This document shows positions 35,961 through 45,964 of a stretch of 64,000 nt of DNA, piece by piece (within the stretch, counting starts at the first letter, position 1; every line of letters begins with the position of its first letter). The DNA lies in contig CAVOUJ010000031.1 in assembly GCA_963699535.1 (NCBI GenBank), positions 54,487-118,486 on the forward strand, written 5' to 3'. The notes under the pieces are model-generated. The model did no database searches. It was not told the DNA's origin and worked only from the letters and a program-made list of their open reading frames with translations. The position numbers and the translations under genes are program-made. The DNA is from VBDM01 sp963699535 (GTDB lineage: Bacteria; Pseudomonadota; Gammaproteobacteria; Burkholderiales; SG8-39).

Positions 35961-37886
35961 CGCTTGCGCCTTTCTTTGTGGCGGGCACAGGCTGGGCGGG
36001 CTTGTCGCGCTTGCCTGCCAGATAGTAGTCGAGCACCTTGCGCGCGATGGGCGCCGCCGCGCGTGCCCCGAATCCGGCGTTCTCCACCACCACCGCGAGC
36101 GCGATTTTCGGGTTCTCTACCGGCGCGAACGCGATGAAGAGCGCGTGGTCGCGCAGATATTCATCGACCTGCGATTCGACGTATTTCTCGCCCGCCTTGA
36201 GCGCCACCACCTGGGCGGTACCGGTCTTGCCGCGCGCTGGTGTAGCTCGCCCCTCTGAAGGAGCCCGCGCCCGTGCCCTCCTTGTTGACCCCGGCCATGG
36301 CGCGCTTGATGACTTCGAGGTTCTCGGCCTTGAGCGGGATGGTCTTGAGCGTCTGAGGGCTCGCGTGCGTGCGCTCGCCCGTCCTCGGATTCTCGACATA
36401 GTCCACCAGGCGCGGACGCATCATCACTCCGTCGTTGGCGATCGCGGCAACGGCCATCGCGAGCTGAAGCGGCGTGTAGGCGTGATAGCCCTGGCCGATG
36501 CCGATGCTGATGGTCTCGCCCGCGTACCACCTCTGCTGCTCCGGAGTCTTGAAGTACTTCTTCTTCCATTCCTGTGAAGGCAGCACTCCCGCCGACTTCG
36601 CCCTCCAGGTCGATTCCGGTGCGGGCGCCGAACCCGAACTGGCTCATGAAGCTCGCGATATTGTCGATGCCGAGGTCGTTGGCGAGCACGTAGTAATAGG
36701 TGTCGCAGGACACGACGATCGACTTCACCATGTCCACGTAGCCGTGGCCGTCGGCCTTGAAGTCGCGGAAGCGGTTGTTGCCCAGCGTGAAGTAGCCGGG
36801 ATCGAAAGTGAGCTGATTGGGAGTTCTCGCGCCGAGCTCGAGGGCGGCGAGCGCCATGAAGGGCTTGAAGGTGGACCCCGGCGCGTAGAGGCCGGTCAGC
36901 GCGCGGTTGTTCAGGGGATGGTCGGGCGAATTGTTGAGTGCGTCCCAGTTGGCCGGGTCGATGCCGTCGACGAAGAGATTCGGGTCGTAGCCGGGCTTGG
37001 AGACGAATGCGAGTATCGCTCCGGTCGACGGTTCGATCGCCACCATGGCGCCGCGCCTCTCGCCGAAAGCGCGCTCGACGGTCTCCTGAAGGCCGATATC
37101 GAGCGTAAGCCGCAGATCGTTGCCCGATTCGGCCGGCGCGGCGCGCCGCAGGAGCTTCACGATTCGTCCGCCGGCGTCGGTCACGATTCGTCCGCCGGCG
37201 TCGGTCTCGACTTCGTCGAACCCCGTGGTCCCGTGCAGCGCGGTCTCGTAGCTGCGCTCCAGTCCGGTCTTGCCGATGTGGTCCGACCCTTTGTAGTTTC
37301 CCCGGGCATCGGCCTCGTCGAGGCGCTCGAGATCGCGATCGTCGATCCGCCCGATGTACCCGACCACGTGCGAGCCGAGCTCGCCCAGAGGATACTGGCG
37401 AAACAGCTTTCCCTTGATGTCCATCCCGGGAAAGCGGTGCCTGTTGACCGCGAGCCTCGCGACTTCCTCGTCGGTCAGGCGGGTGCGCAGGGGCAAAGTG
37501 TCCAGGCCCTTGCTTTCCTCGCGCAGCTTGCGAAAGCGCCTGCGATCTTTCGGCTGGATATCGACCAGGGCGGAGAGCGCTTCGATGGTGCCCTCGAGGT
37601 CGGGGATCTTGGAAAGCGTGAGCTCGAGCGTATAGGCGGAATAGTTGCGGGCAAGCACGACGCCGTTGCGATCGACGATGAGCCCGCGATTGGGCGGAAT
37701 CGGCATGATGAAGATGCGGTTATCCTCGGCCCGGGTTGCGTAGTATTCGCTCTGGATGACCTGGAGGTAGAAAAAACGCCCGAACAGGACCGCGAACGCC
37801 CCGAGCACGATCGCTCCGGCGATGCCCAGGCGCAGCTGGAAGTAGTACAGCTCGCGCTGGGTGTTCCGGATTTCGGCGAAACGCAT
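35953..37886 (-). CDS. mrdA: Penicillin-binding protein 2, two frameshifts
   Basis: Transpeptidase partner of RodA. It has one N-terminal membrane helix (LGIAGAIVLGAFAVLFGRFF), the pedestal domain (PPNRGLIVDRNGVVLARNYS), and the catalytic domain with STFK in YAPGSTFKPFMAL and SCD in VVSCDTYYY. After the shifts, KTGT lies in GKTGTAQVVALKAG. Shifts lie near 36592 (one extra G in GGCGGGAGTG) and 36238. Repaired length is about 644 residues. A perfect 24-bp tandem duplication at 37158-37205 adds TDAGGRIV a second time. Confidence 0.92.
37158..37205. repeat. 24-bp perfect tandem duplication in mrdA
   Basis: Two identical 24-bp units (37158-37181 and 37182-37205) encode TDAGGRIV twice in frame within the PBP2 pedestal region. 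The duplication is in frame and not near a frameshift, so it may be real slippage or a local assembly duplication. Confidence 0.9.
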
Positions 37887-37891
37887 GGCGC

Positions 37892-38410
37892 CTATATCGG
37901 CCGGTTCCGGTCCACGCTCTCGGGCCTGCGCTGCGGCAGCAGAAGGAGGAACGTGGCGGTCGGCCAAAGCGCGGCCGCGATGAGGCTCCCGCCAAAGTAG
38001 GAAAAGCCCGGGAATACGTCGCCAGCGACAAGGCGCACGCCGACCATCAGGGCCTGACACGCGAGCAGCAGCACGAGAACATGCGCCGCCTGCTGCCAAG
38101 GCGAAAACCACAAGATGCGCCTGTGCAGCCCGATCGCGGCAAAGGCCAGAACGGCGTAGGCAAAGGCGTGCTGGCCGAGCAGCGCACCGCTCCCCGCATC
38201 CATGACGAGGCCCAAGAACCAGGCGACGCCGATGCCCACCTTCCGGGGCTGGTGCACGCACCAGAAAGCGAGCACGAGCGCAAGCATGTCGGGCAGCCAG
38301 CCGGCGTCGGGCCAGGGCAGCAGGTTGAAGAGCAGCGCGAGCGCCAGCGTGAGCGCCATGAAGGCGGGCTTCACGGGCAGCAGGATGCGCTGCGGTTCGA
38401 GCGATGCCAT
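37892..38410 (-). CDS. mreD: Rod shape-determining protein MreD
   Basis: 172-residue inner-membrane protein with about five helices. Its N-terminal segment RILLPVKPAFMALTLALALL and the conserved PDMLALVLAFWCVHQPRKVG identify MreD. Part of mreB-mreC-mreD-mrdA-rodA. It lies 5 bp before mrdA. Confidence 0.93.
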   Translation of the reverse strand: MASLEPQRILLPVKPAFMALTLALALLFNLLPWPDAGWLPDMLALVLAFWCVHQPRKVGIGVAWFLGLVMDAGSGALLGQHAFAYAVLAFAAIGLHRRILWFSPWQQAAHVLVLLLACQALMVGVRLVAGDVFPGFSYFGGSLIAAALWPTATFLLLLPQRRPESVDRNRPI

Positions 38411-38426
38411 CAGACCGGGTAAGCGC

Positions 38427-39332
38427 TCATTCGCGTTTCCTGATGCGCTTTGGCTTCGGGCCGGGCGCGGGCTCGGCCAGCGCGGGAAGCGGAGGGAAAT
38501 CCGATTCCGAGGCGAGTACCAGCACCTGCCGATTCTGCTCGGGGCCCGCGGTGGGCACGCAGCTCACCTTCGCGAAGGCATAGGCCGCATCGCGCTCGAT
38601 GCGCGATACCTTCGCGACCGGAAGTCCGGGTGGATACGTGCCGTCCAGCCCCGAGGTCACGAGCACGTCGTCGGCCTGAACGTCGACATTTGCCGCCATG
38701 TAGCTCAAGTCGAGCGTGTCACGGTCTCCGCCGCCGAAGACGACGGCGCGCAGTCCGTTCCTCACGATCTGCACCGGGGTCCTCTGCCCCTTGTCCGTGA
38801 TCAGCGTGACCTCGGAGAGGAGCGGGTACACGCGAGTCACCTGCCCGACAACTCCCACCGCGTCGATGACTGCCTGGCCGGCCTGGATGCCCTGCCGGCT
38901 GCCCTTGTCGATGACGACCTTGCGCGAGAAGGGATCGCGACCCTGATACAGAATCTCTGCCTGGGTCGAAAGTACGGGGAGGTGCTCGCGCGCCTCGAGC
39001 AGCCCCCGCAGGTGCATGTTTTCCGCGCGCAGCGCTTCGAGGGTGAGCAGTTCGTTTGCGGCCTGCAGGCGCTTCCTCTTGAGCTCGTCGTTCTCCTTCT
39101 TCAGGGCGACCTGCGTGGTGAAGAACTCGGCGGAGGAGTCGAACAGCTCCACGGGTACGAGCGCGGCGCGCTGCAGGGGATAGACGAGGAGGGCAAAGGC
39201 CTGGCGAAGCGATTCCGCATAATGGAAGCGCGCGTCCAGCACCATGAAGAGGACTGCAAGCGATGCGAAAAAAGCAAGCCGGACGAGCGGCGCGGGGCCG
39301 CGGCTGAAAAACGGCGGCGGCTGATAATCCAT
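38427..39332 (-). CDS. mreC: Rod shape-determining protein MreC
   Basis: 301-residue bitopic protein. One N-terminal helix (LVRLAFFASLAVLFMVLDA) is followed by a periplasmic coiled coil (QVALKKENDELKRKRLQ) and the paired beta-barrel domain: RQGIQAGQAVIDAVGVVGQV and VLVTSGLDGTYPPGLPVAKV. The basic C-terminus (KPKRIRKRE) is typical of betaproteobacterial MreC. Confidence 0.94.
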   Translation of the reverse strand: MDYQPPPFFSRGPAPLVRLAFFASLAVLFMVLDARFHYAESLRQAFALLVYPLQRAALVPVELFDSSAEFFTTQVALKKENDELKRKRLQAANELLTLEALRAENMHLRGLLEAREHLPVLSTQAEILYQGRDPFSRKVVIDKGSRQGIQAGQAVIDAVGVVGQVTRVYPLLSEVTLITDKGQRTPVQIVRNGLRAVVFGGGDRDTLDLSYMAANVDVQADDVLVTSGLDGTYPPGLPVAKVSRIERDAAYAFAKVSCVPTAGPEQNRQVLVLASESDFPPLPALAEPAPGPKPKRIRKRE

Positions 39333-39341
39333 GCCCCGGGC

Positions 39342-40388
39342 TTATTCGCTGGCGAAGATGCTCCCGAGCTTGTCCATTCTTTCCAGCGCCTTGCCCGAAC
39401 CGCGCACGACGCAGGTGAGCGGGTCGTCTGCAATGATCACCGGAAGCCCGGTCTCCTCCATGATGAGGCGATCGATGTCGCGCAGCAGCGCCCCGCCGCC
39501 GGCGATGACCATGCCCTTCTCGGCGATGTCGGCGCCCAGTTCCGGCGGGGTCTGCTCGAGGGCGGACTTGATCGCCCCGACCATCTGGTTGAGCGGCTCG
39601 GTAAGCGCTTCCAGGATCTCGTTCGATGAGATGGTGAAGCTCCGCGGAATTCCTTCGGCGAGGTTGCGGCCCTTCACTTCCATCTCGCGCACTTCCGAGC
39701 CCGGGAATGCCGAGCCGATTTCCTTCTTGACCAGCTTCCGCCGTGGTCTCGCCGATCAGCATGCCGTAGTTGCGGCGGATGTAGTTGATGATGGCCTCGT
39801 CGAACTTGTCGCCGCCGACGCGCACGCTGCCCGAGTACACCATGCCGCCCGAGCGAGATGACCCCGACTTCGGTGGTGCCGCCGCCGATGTCCACGATCA
39901 TCGAGCCGGTCGCTTCGGCGACCGGAAGGTCCGCGCCGATCGCCGCGGCCATCGGCTCCTCGATCAGGAACACCTGGGAGGCGCCCGCCTCGATGGCGGC
40001 CTCGCGGATCGCGCGCCGCTCGACCTGCGTCGAGCCGCAGGGCACGCAGATGATGATGCGCGGGCGAGGGCGAGAACATGCGCGACTCGTGCACCTTCTT
40101 GATGAACTGCTTCAGCATCTGCTCGGTGACGGTGAAGTCGGCGATCACGCCGTCCTTCATCGGCCGGATCGCCGTGATGTTGCCCGGCGTCTTGCCGAGC
40201 ATCATCTTGGCTTCCTTGCCGACCGCCTGGATGGTTTTCTTGGAGTTGGGGCCGCCTTCCTGGCGGATCGCGACGACGGAAGGCTCGTCGAGCACGATGC
40301 CTTTGCCGCGCACGTAAATCAGCGTGTTGGCCGTGCCCAGGTCGATCGCCATGTCGTCGGAGAAATACCCACGCAAAAAGCCGAACAT
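39342..40388 (-). CDS. mreB: Actin-like cell-shape protein MreB, three frameshifts
   Basis: Cytoplasmic actin homologue directing lateral wall synthesis. It has MFGFLRGYFSDDMAIDLGTA and NTLIYVRGKGIVLDEPSVVA, then CGSTQVERRAIREAAIEAGA and FLIEEPMAAAIGADLPV. Further on are GSMIVDIGGGTTEVGVISL, SVRVGGDKFDEAIINYIRR and GMVIAGGGALLRDID. Shifts lie near 40063 (extra C), 39848 (extra G in CTCGGGCGGC) and 39735 (extra base in GCGGAAGCTGG). Repaired length is 347-348 residues. It diverges from gatC. Confidence 0.94.
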
Positions 40389-40427
40389 CCTGCTGATTTC
40401 CTTAGGAAAGGGGGGTCTTGGTTGCGC

Positions 40428-40433
40428 TATAAT
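40428..40433 (+). promoter_or_regulatory. Candidate -10 element in the mreB/gatC divergent region
   Basis: The 79-bp gap between mreB and gatC is AT-rich and holds a consensus TATAAT (40428-40433) about 34 bp before the gatC start. No good -35 box lies at the expected spacing. Its complement reads ATTATA, with TATTAT on the minus strand just beside it, so the same site could serve mreB. Confidence 0.35.
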
Positions 40434-40467
40434 ACAGCAAATAAATTTCAGCTTTAAGCGATTTTTC

Positions 40468-40756
40468 ATGCCGCTGTCGCTGGAGGAAGTCCACCGCATC
40501 GCCGAACTGGCCAGAATCGGCATCAGCGACGCAGAAGCCCGGGCCGTTCAGTCCCAGTTGAACGACATCTTCGAATTGATCGGGCAGATGCAGGAGAGTC
40601 AACACCGACGGCATAGCGCCGATGTCGCACGGCCAGGACATGAAGCTGCGCTTGCGCGAGGATGTGAAGACAGAGCCCGACCAGCGCGAGCAATTCCTGT
40701 CGGTTGCGCCGGAGAAGGAGCAGGGACTGTACCTCGTTCCCAAGGTGATCGAATAA
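40468..40756 (+). CDS. gatC: Asp/Glu-tRNA amidotransferase subunit C, one frameshift
   Basis: Small subunit that stabilises the GatCAB amidotransferase. It starts LSLEEVHRIAELARIGISD, then QSQLNDIFELIGQMQ. After a shift near 40592 it continues VNTDGIAPMSHG, LREDVKTEPDQREQF and GLYLVPKVIE. Repaired length is 95-96 residues, typical of GatC. First gene of gatCAB. Confidence 0.9.
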
Positions 40757-40784
40757 CGGGATTCAGGCCTGAATCCTGAGTCCC

Positions 40785-42247
40785 ATGCACAACGCCTCGC
40801 TCAAAGAGCTTTCCGCCGCACTCGCGCAAAGGAAAGCATCGAGCGTCGATCTGACGAAGCTCTTTCTGGACCGAGTCCAGAAAACGAACGGCGCGCTCAA
40901 CGCGTTCATCACCGTCGACGCGGAAAAGAGCCTTGCCCAGGCGCGCGCGGCCGACGAGCGCATCGCCAAGGGCGACGCGAAGCCGCTCACCGGGATCCCG
41001 GTCGCGCACAAGGACATCTTCGTCGCGCAAGGGCTGGCTCACCACCTGCGGCTCGAAGATCCTCTCGAATTTCGTCAGTCCCTACGACGCGCATGTGATC
41101 GAGCGCTTCAACGCGGCGGGGGCGGTGCTTCTCGGCAAGACCAACATGGACGAGTTCGCGATGGGCTCCTCCAGCGAGAACTCGTTCTACGGCCCGGTGA
41201 AGAATCCCTGGGACACGACGTGCGTACCGGGAGGCTCCTCCGGCGGATCGGCGGCCGCGATCGCGGCACGCATGGCGCCCGCTGCCACCGGCACCGATAC
41301 GGGCGGCTCGATCCGCCAGCCCGCCGCGCTTTCGGGCGTCTCCGGCCTGAAGCCGACTTACGGCCTGGTGTCGCGCTACGGGATGATCGCGTTCGCGTCC
41401 AGCCTCGACCAGGGAGGGCCGATCGCAAGAAGCGCCGAGGACCTCGCGCTGCTTCTGAACGTGATGGTCGGTTTCGACAAGCGCGATTCCACCTCGATCG
41501 AGCGTGCCGCCGAAGACTACGCCCGGGATCTCGAAAAGCCGCTCGCGGGATTGCGCATCGGCGTTGCGAAGGAGCATTTCGGCGAAGGCCTTGCCGCCGA
41601 CGTCGGCAAGGCCGTCGAGGCGGCGATCGCGCAATTCGAGAAGCTCGGCGCAAAGCGCGTAGCGATCAGTCTGCCGAACAGCGGCCTGTCGGTGCCGGCG
41701 TACTACGTGATCGCACCCGCCGAGGCCTCGTCGAATCTGTCGCGCTTCGACGGCGCGCGCTACGGCTACCGCGCGAGCGGCTATCGCGACCTCGCCGACA
41801 TGTACCGCAAGACCCGCGCCGAAGGCTTCGGCGCGGAGGTCAGGCGCCGCATCCTGATCGGGACGTACGTGCTCTCGCACGGCTACTACGACGCCTACTA
41901 CCTGAAGGCGCAGAAGATCCGGCGCCTGATCGCGCAGGACTTCGTCGAGGCCTTCAAGCAATGCGACCTGGTGATCGGCCCGACCTCGCCGACGGCGGCG
42001 TTCAAGATCGGCGCGAAGGCCGCCGATCCGGTGCAGATGTACCTGAACGACATCTACACGACCCCGGCCAATCTCGCCGGGATTGCCCGCGATGTCCATT
42101 CCTTGCGGATTCGGGAACGACAAGCTGCCGGTCGGGCTGCACATCACCGGCGACTATTTTTCCGAGGCGAGGATGCTGAACGCCGCGCACCAGTACCAGA
42201 AGGCGACCGACTGGCATGCGCGGCGCCCTCCCGGGATCGAGCCATGA
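40785..42247 (+). CDS. gatA: Asp/Glu-tRNA amidotransferase subunit A, two frameshifts
   Basis: Amidase subunit that releases ammonia from glutamine. Catalytic Lys lies in GIPVAHKDIFV, and the amidase signature is CVPGGSSGGSAAAIAARMAP followed by TGTDTGGSIRQPAAL with the Ser residues. After the second shift come AMSIPCGFGNDKLPVGLHI and the C-terminal helix. Shifts lie at about 41033 (GGCTGG written GGGCTGG) and about 42098 (ATTGCCC for ATxCCC). Repaired length is 487 residues. Its TGA overlaps the gatB ATG. Confidence 0.93.
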
Positions 42248-43701
42248 ACTGGGAAATCGTGATCGGCCTGGAAACGCACGCGCAGCTTTCCACCGCGTCC
42301 AAGATGTTCTCGGGAGCGTCCACCGCGTTCGGCGCGGCGCCCAACACCCAGGCGAGCGCGGTGGATATCGCGCTGCCGGGCGTGCTGCCGGTGGCGAACA
42401 AGGGCGCGGTCGAGCGCGCGATCCGGTTCGGGCTCGCGGTCGGCGGAGAAAAGGTGATCAATCGGCGCTCGGTTTTTGCGCGGAAGAACTACTTCTACCC
42501 GGATCTTCCCAAGGGCTACCAGATCAGCCAGTTCGAGCTGCCGATCGTGAAGGGCGGGGAGATTCCCATCGTTTCGCCGACGCGCGGTGAAATCAGGATA
42601 CGACTCACCCGCGCTCATCTCGAGGAGGACGCGGGCAAGTCGCTGCACGAGGATTTCCACGGCATGACCGGCATCGACCTGAACCGCGCGGGCGTGCCGC
42701 TGCTGGAGATCGTCTCGGAGCCCGACATGCGCTCGGCCGAGGAGGCGGTGGCCTACGCCAAGGCGCTGCATTCGCTCGTCCGCTGGATCGACATCTGCGA
42801 CGGCAACATGCAGGAGGGGCTCGTTCCGCTGCGACGCCAACGTCTCGGTGCGGCGGCCGGGCGCGCCGCTCGGCACGCGCTGCGAGATCAAGAACCTCAA
42901 TTCGTTCCGGTTCATGGAGCGCGCGATCGAGTTCGAGGCCAAGCGCCAGATCGAGATTCTGGAAGACGGCGGAAAGATCGTGCAGGAGACCCGCCTGTAC
43001 GATTCCGACAAGGACGAGACGCGCTCGCTGCGCATCAAGGAGGAGGCGCACGACTACCGCTACTTTCCGGATCCGGATCTGCTGCCGCTCGGTCGTGACG
43101 GACGAATGGATAGAGCAGATCAAGACGTCGATGCCAGAATCGCTGCAAACTCAGGACGCGACAAGCTCATCGAGTATCGGCTCCCTTCGGCAACAGGCCG
43201 ACGCAGTTGACGACAAGTCGAGCTACGTCGACATTTGCGTTGTCAACTTTGGAGAGCGCGCCGTGAACGAGCAGGCTACCGACTCTGCCAACTGGATCCT
43301 CGGCGCACTTAGCGCGAAGCTGAACGAGGAGAATCTCGACTTTAAGACAGCAAGGTGACGACCAGATCAGCTGAGAGGCTCTGTCGAGACTCGTTGCCGA
43401 TGGAACGATATCCAGCACAGCCGCGACAACGATAGTGTTGCCCGCTCGATGTGGGATGGGGAAGGTAGTCCGTAGACGAGATCATTGAGAAGCGAGGGCT
43501 CAAGCAGATCAGCGACACCGGCGAAATCGAGAAGGATCGTCAATGAAGTTCTCGCAGCGAAATCGCAAGCAAGTCGAGGACTACCGCGCCGGGAAGGAAA
43601 AGGCCTTCAACTCGCTCGTCGGCCAGGTGATGAAGGCGACCAAGGGCAAGGCCAACCCCGCCCAAGTGAGCGAAATCCTGAAACGCAAGTTGTCGAGTTG
43701 A
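42244..43701 (+). CDS. gatB: Asp/Glu-tRNA amidotransferase subunit B, frameshifted and degraded at the 3' end
   Basis: Transamidates mischarged Glu-tRNA(Gln) or Asp-tRNA(Asn). The first 600 bp are normal: MNWEIVIGLETHAQL, KNYFYPDLPKGYQISQFELP, GIDLNRAGVPLLEIVSEPDM. A shift at about 42825 (extra G) leads to SVRRPGAPLGTRCEIKNLNS, and one at about 43093 to VTDEWIEQIKTSMPE. From 43130 on, pieces such as RDKLIEYRLP, ANWILGALSAKLNEENLD, MWDGEGS, DEIIEKRGLKQISDTGEIEK and AFNSLVGQVMKATKGKANP appear in changing frames. At least six more indels are needed. The tail is recognisable to the stop at 43701. Confidence 0.85.
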
Positions 43702-43752
43702 CCGGCCGATCTCGCCGGCCGTCCGCAGCGGACCCGCGTAACCAAGTTATAG

Positions 43753-44022
43753 ATGCGTTTTACCTGGGATCCCAACAAGGAACGTCGCAACAAGCGGGAT
43801 CACGGGATTGGGTTTCAAGAGGCCACAACCGTATTTGGGGATTCACTGGCCGCTACGGTCTCCGACCCAGATCACTCAATTGGCCAGGAGCGGTTCGTCA
43901 CCATTGGGTACTCCAGCTCAGGAACTCTTCTGGTTGTGTGCCATACGCAACAAGGGGATACCATTCGCATTATTTCGGCTCGCCGAGCCACAGCTCATGA
44001 ACGAAGGGACTATGAAGCTTAA
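43753..44022 (+). CDS. brnT: BrnT-family toxin
   Basis: 89-residue ribonuclease-type toxin of a type II toxin-antitoxin module. The family pattern is clear: FTWDPNKERRNKRDHGIGF, EATTVFGDSLAATVSDPDHS, ERFVTIGYSS, and the C-terminal RIISARRATAHERRDYE. Its base composition is visibly less GC-rich than the flanks. The last 11 bp overlap the antitoxin start. It lies 51 bp after the degraded gatB end. Confidence 0.88.
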   Translation: MRFTWDPNKERRNKRDHGIGFQEATTVFGDSLAATVSDPDHSIGQERFVTIGYSSSGTLLVVCHTQQGDTIRIISARRATAHERRDYEA

Positions 44023-44269
44023 GGCCAAGGAACCAGAAATGCGTCCTGAGTACGACTTCTCGGGCGGTGTTCGTGGAAAGTACTATCAACGCTACATGGA
44101 GAGCAGCAACGTTGTCGTGCTTGAACCCGATGTCCACAGGCGTTTCAGGAACTCGAGCGCGGTGAACAAGGCACTTCGTTCACTCATGCGCGCAGAAGAA
44201 ACGCAACGCGGTCCAACAAAGCGGTCTGCACGGGCACGCCCAAAGGCGGCGCGCGCCGGTAACCGCTGA
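44012..44269 (+). CDS. BrnA-type antitoxin of the BrnT module
   Basis: 85-residue partner of the upstream toxin. It contains MRPEYDFSGGVRGKYYQRY, VVVLEPDVHRRF and SSAVNKALRSLMR, matching antitoxins paired with BrnT-like toxins: a linker followed by a ribbon-helix-helix-like DNA-binding and neutralising part. The C-terminus is Arg/Lys-rich. ATG 44012 overlaps the toxin gene end; ATG 43997 is an in-frame alternative. Such antitoxins usually repress their own operon. Confidence 0.82.
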   Translation: MKLKAKEPEMRPEYDFSGGVRGKYYQRYMESSNVVVLEPDVHRRFRNSSAVNKALRSLMRAEETQRGPTKRSARARPKAARAGNR

Positions 44270-44293
44270 CGGTAGCGGGTCAAGATTGCCGGG

Positions 44294-45103
44294 ATGCTCA
44301 ACACCATGACTGAACCCGTCGTCCTGACCGCCACGCGCGACGCCGTCGCGACCATCACGCTCAACCGGCCGGCGGCGCTGAATGCGCTCAACCGCGAGCT
44401 GACGCTCGCCCTGCGCGACGCGGTGTTCGCCGCCGAGCACGACCGAGAGGTGCGCTGCGTGGTGATCCGCGGCGGCGAGCATTTCATGGCGGGCGGCGAT
44501 CTGAAGTGGTTCAACGAGCGGCTCGCCACGATCTCGGGCGCGGAGGCCCGGGTGCAGTTCGAGGGTTTCATCCAGGAAGTTCACGCCTTGATCGTCAGCC
44601 TGCGGCGCATGCAGAAGCCCGTGGTCGCGAGCGTGAGCGGCGCCGCCGCGGGATTCGGCATGAGCCTGATGATGGCCTGCGACCTTGCGCTCGCCGCGGA
44701 CAGCGCCTATTTCACGCTCGCCTACACGCTGATCGGCGTGACTCCCGACGGCGGCTCGACCTACGCGCTGCCGCGCATCGTCGGGCTGAAGAAGGCGATG
44801 GAGATCGCTCTCCTCGGCGAGCGTTTCGACGCCGCCACCGCGGAGCGCCTCGGTCTCGTCAACCGCGTCGTGCCCGCCGCGGTGCTCGAAGCGGAGACAC
44901 AGAAGCTCGCGGCGCGGCTCGCAAGCGGCCCGACTGCCGTATATGGCCGCACCAAGGCGCTCATCAATCGCGCGCTCGAGAATTCGCTCGAAACCCAGCT
45001 GCAGCGCGAAGCCGAGGCCTTCGCGCAGAGCGCATCCGAGCCTGACTTCGCTGCGGGACTCAAGGCCTTCATCGAAAAGCGCAAGCCCCAATGGAATCGC
45101 TGA
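44294..45103 (+). CDS. Enoyl-CoA hydratase/isomerase family protein
   Basis: 269-residue crotonase-fold enzyme acting on a CoA thioester. Oxyanion-hole segments are EHFMAGGDLKWF and SGAAAGFGMSLMMACDLALA. The active-site helix reads GVTPDGGSTYALPRIVG with an Asp rather than the Glu of classical hydratases, as in PaaG-like isomerases. C-terminal AFAQSASEPDFAAGLKAFIE is typical. It overlaps the SDR gene start by 13 bp, so the two form an operon, perhaps in fatty or terpenoid acid breakdown. Confidence 0.9.
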   Translation: MLNTMTEPVVLTATRDAVATITLNRPAALNALNRELTLALRDAVFAAEHDREVRCVVIRGGEHFMAGGDLKWFNERLATISGAEARVQFEGFIQEVHALIVSLRRMQKPVVASVSGAAAGFGMSLMMACDLALAADSAYFTLAYTLIGVTPDGGSTYALPRIVGLKKAMEIALLGERFDAATAERLGLVNRVVPAAVLEAETQKLAARLASGPTAVYGRTKALINRALENSLETQLQREAEAFAQSASEPDFAAGLKAFIEKRKPQWNR

Positions 45104-45909
45104 AAGGCAGGACGCTCTTCATCACCGGCGGCAGCCGCGGCATCGGCCTCGCCATCGCGCTGCGTGCTGCGGCCGACGGCGCGAATATCGTCATCGCGGC
45201 CAAGACCGCCGAGCCGAATCCCAGGCTTCCCGGCACGATCTTCAGCGCCGCGGGCGAAATCGAGGCGGCAGGCGGCCAGTGCCTGCCGGTGCGGTGCGAC
45301 ATCCGCGACGAGACGCAGATTGCGAAGGCGGTGGCCGCCGGCGCCGAGCGCTTCGGCGGCATCGACGTCCTGGTCAACAACGCGAGCGCGATCAGCCTCA
45401 CCGGCACGATGGAAACGCCGATGAAGCGCTTCGACCTGATGTTCGGCGTCAACGTGCGCGGCACCTACGCGGCGTCGCAGGCCTGCATCCCGCACCTCAA
45501 GAAGGCCGCGAACCCGCATATCCTCACGCTCGCCTCGCCGATCAACCTCAAACCGGCCTGGTTCAAGCGCCACGTCGCCTACACCATGGCGAAGTACGGC
45601 ATGAGCATGTGCGTGCTCGGCATGGCGGAGGAGTTCCGCGAAGCTGGGATCGCGGTCAACGCCCTGTGGCCGCGCACCATCATCGCCACGGCGGCGCTGC
45701 AGATGATTCCCGGAGTCGATCCCGGCCGCGGAAGAAAGCCCGAGATCATGGCGGACGCCGCGCACTGGATCCTCACCCAGCCCGCGCGCGGCTGCAGCGG
45801 CAATTTCTTCATCGACGAAGACGTCCTGCGGCGCGCCGGCACTGCAGATTTCGGGAAGTACGCGGTCGATCCGGCGAAGACCCTGCTGCCCGATCTCTTC
45901 CTGGATTGA
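45091..45909 (+). CDS. Short-chain dehydrogenase/reductase (HSDL2/citronellol-dehydrogenase-like)
   Basis: 272-residue NAD(P)-dependent SDR. The nucleotide motif is TGGSRGIG (residues 13-20), then VNNASAISLTGTMETPMKRF, the Ser region LTLASPINLKPAW and catalytic YTMAKYGMSMCVLG. This arrangement is typical of the subgroup that includes human HSDL2 and citronellol catabolism enzymes. Coupled to the preceding crotonase. Substrate is inferred only at the level of hydroxyacyl or terpenoid compounds. Confidence 0.9.
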   Translation: MESLKGRTLFITGGSRGIGLAIALRAAADGANIVIAAKTAEPNPRLPGTIFSAAGEIEAAGGQCLPVRCDIRDETQIAKAVAAGAERFGGIDVLVNNASAISLTGTMETPMKRFDLMFGVNVRGTYAASQACIPHLKKAANPHILTLASPINLKPAWFKRHVAYTMAKYGMSMCVLGMAEEFREAGIAVNALWPRTIIATAALQMIPGVDPGRGRKPEIMADAAHWILTQPARGCSGNFFIDEDVLRRAGTADFGKYAVDPAKTLLPDLFLD

Positions 45910-45964
45910 CGCTGCGCCGGACCGGATCCGGTCACTCAGGCCGATTCTGCCGGCGCGAAGGAAG

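Noticed and set aside
36590..42830. Programmed ribosomal frameshifting as an explanation for the split genes
   Set aside because: The sites lack a common slippery heptamer plus structure, occur in unrelated genes several times each, and mostly fit a simple extra G or C.
45920..45933. The perfect palindrome GACCGGATCCGGTC between two convergent genes
   Set aside because: It has no T-run on either side and is short. In such GC-rich DNA it may be chance, so I did not call a terminator.
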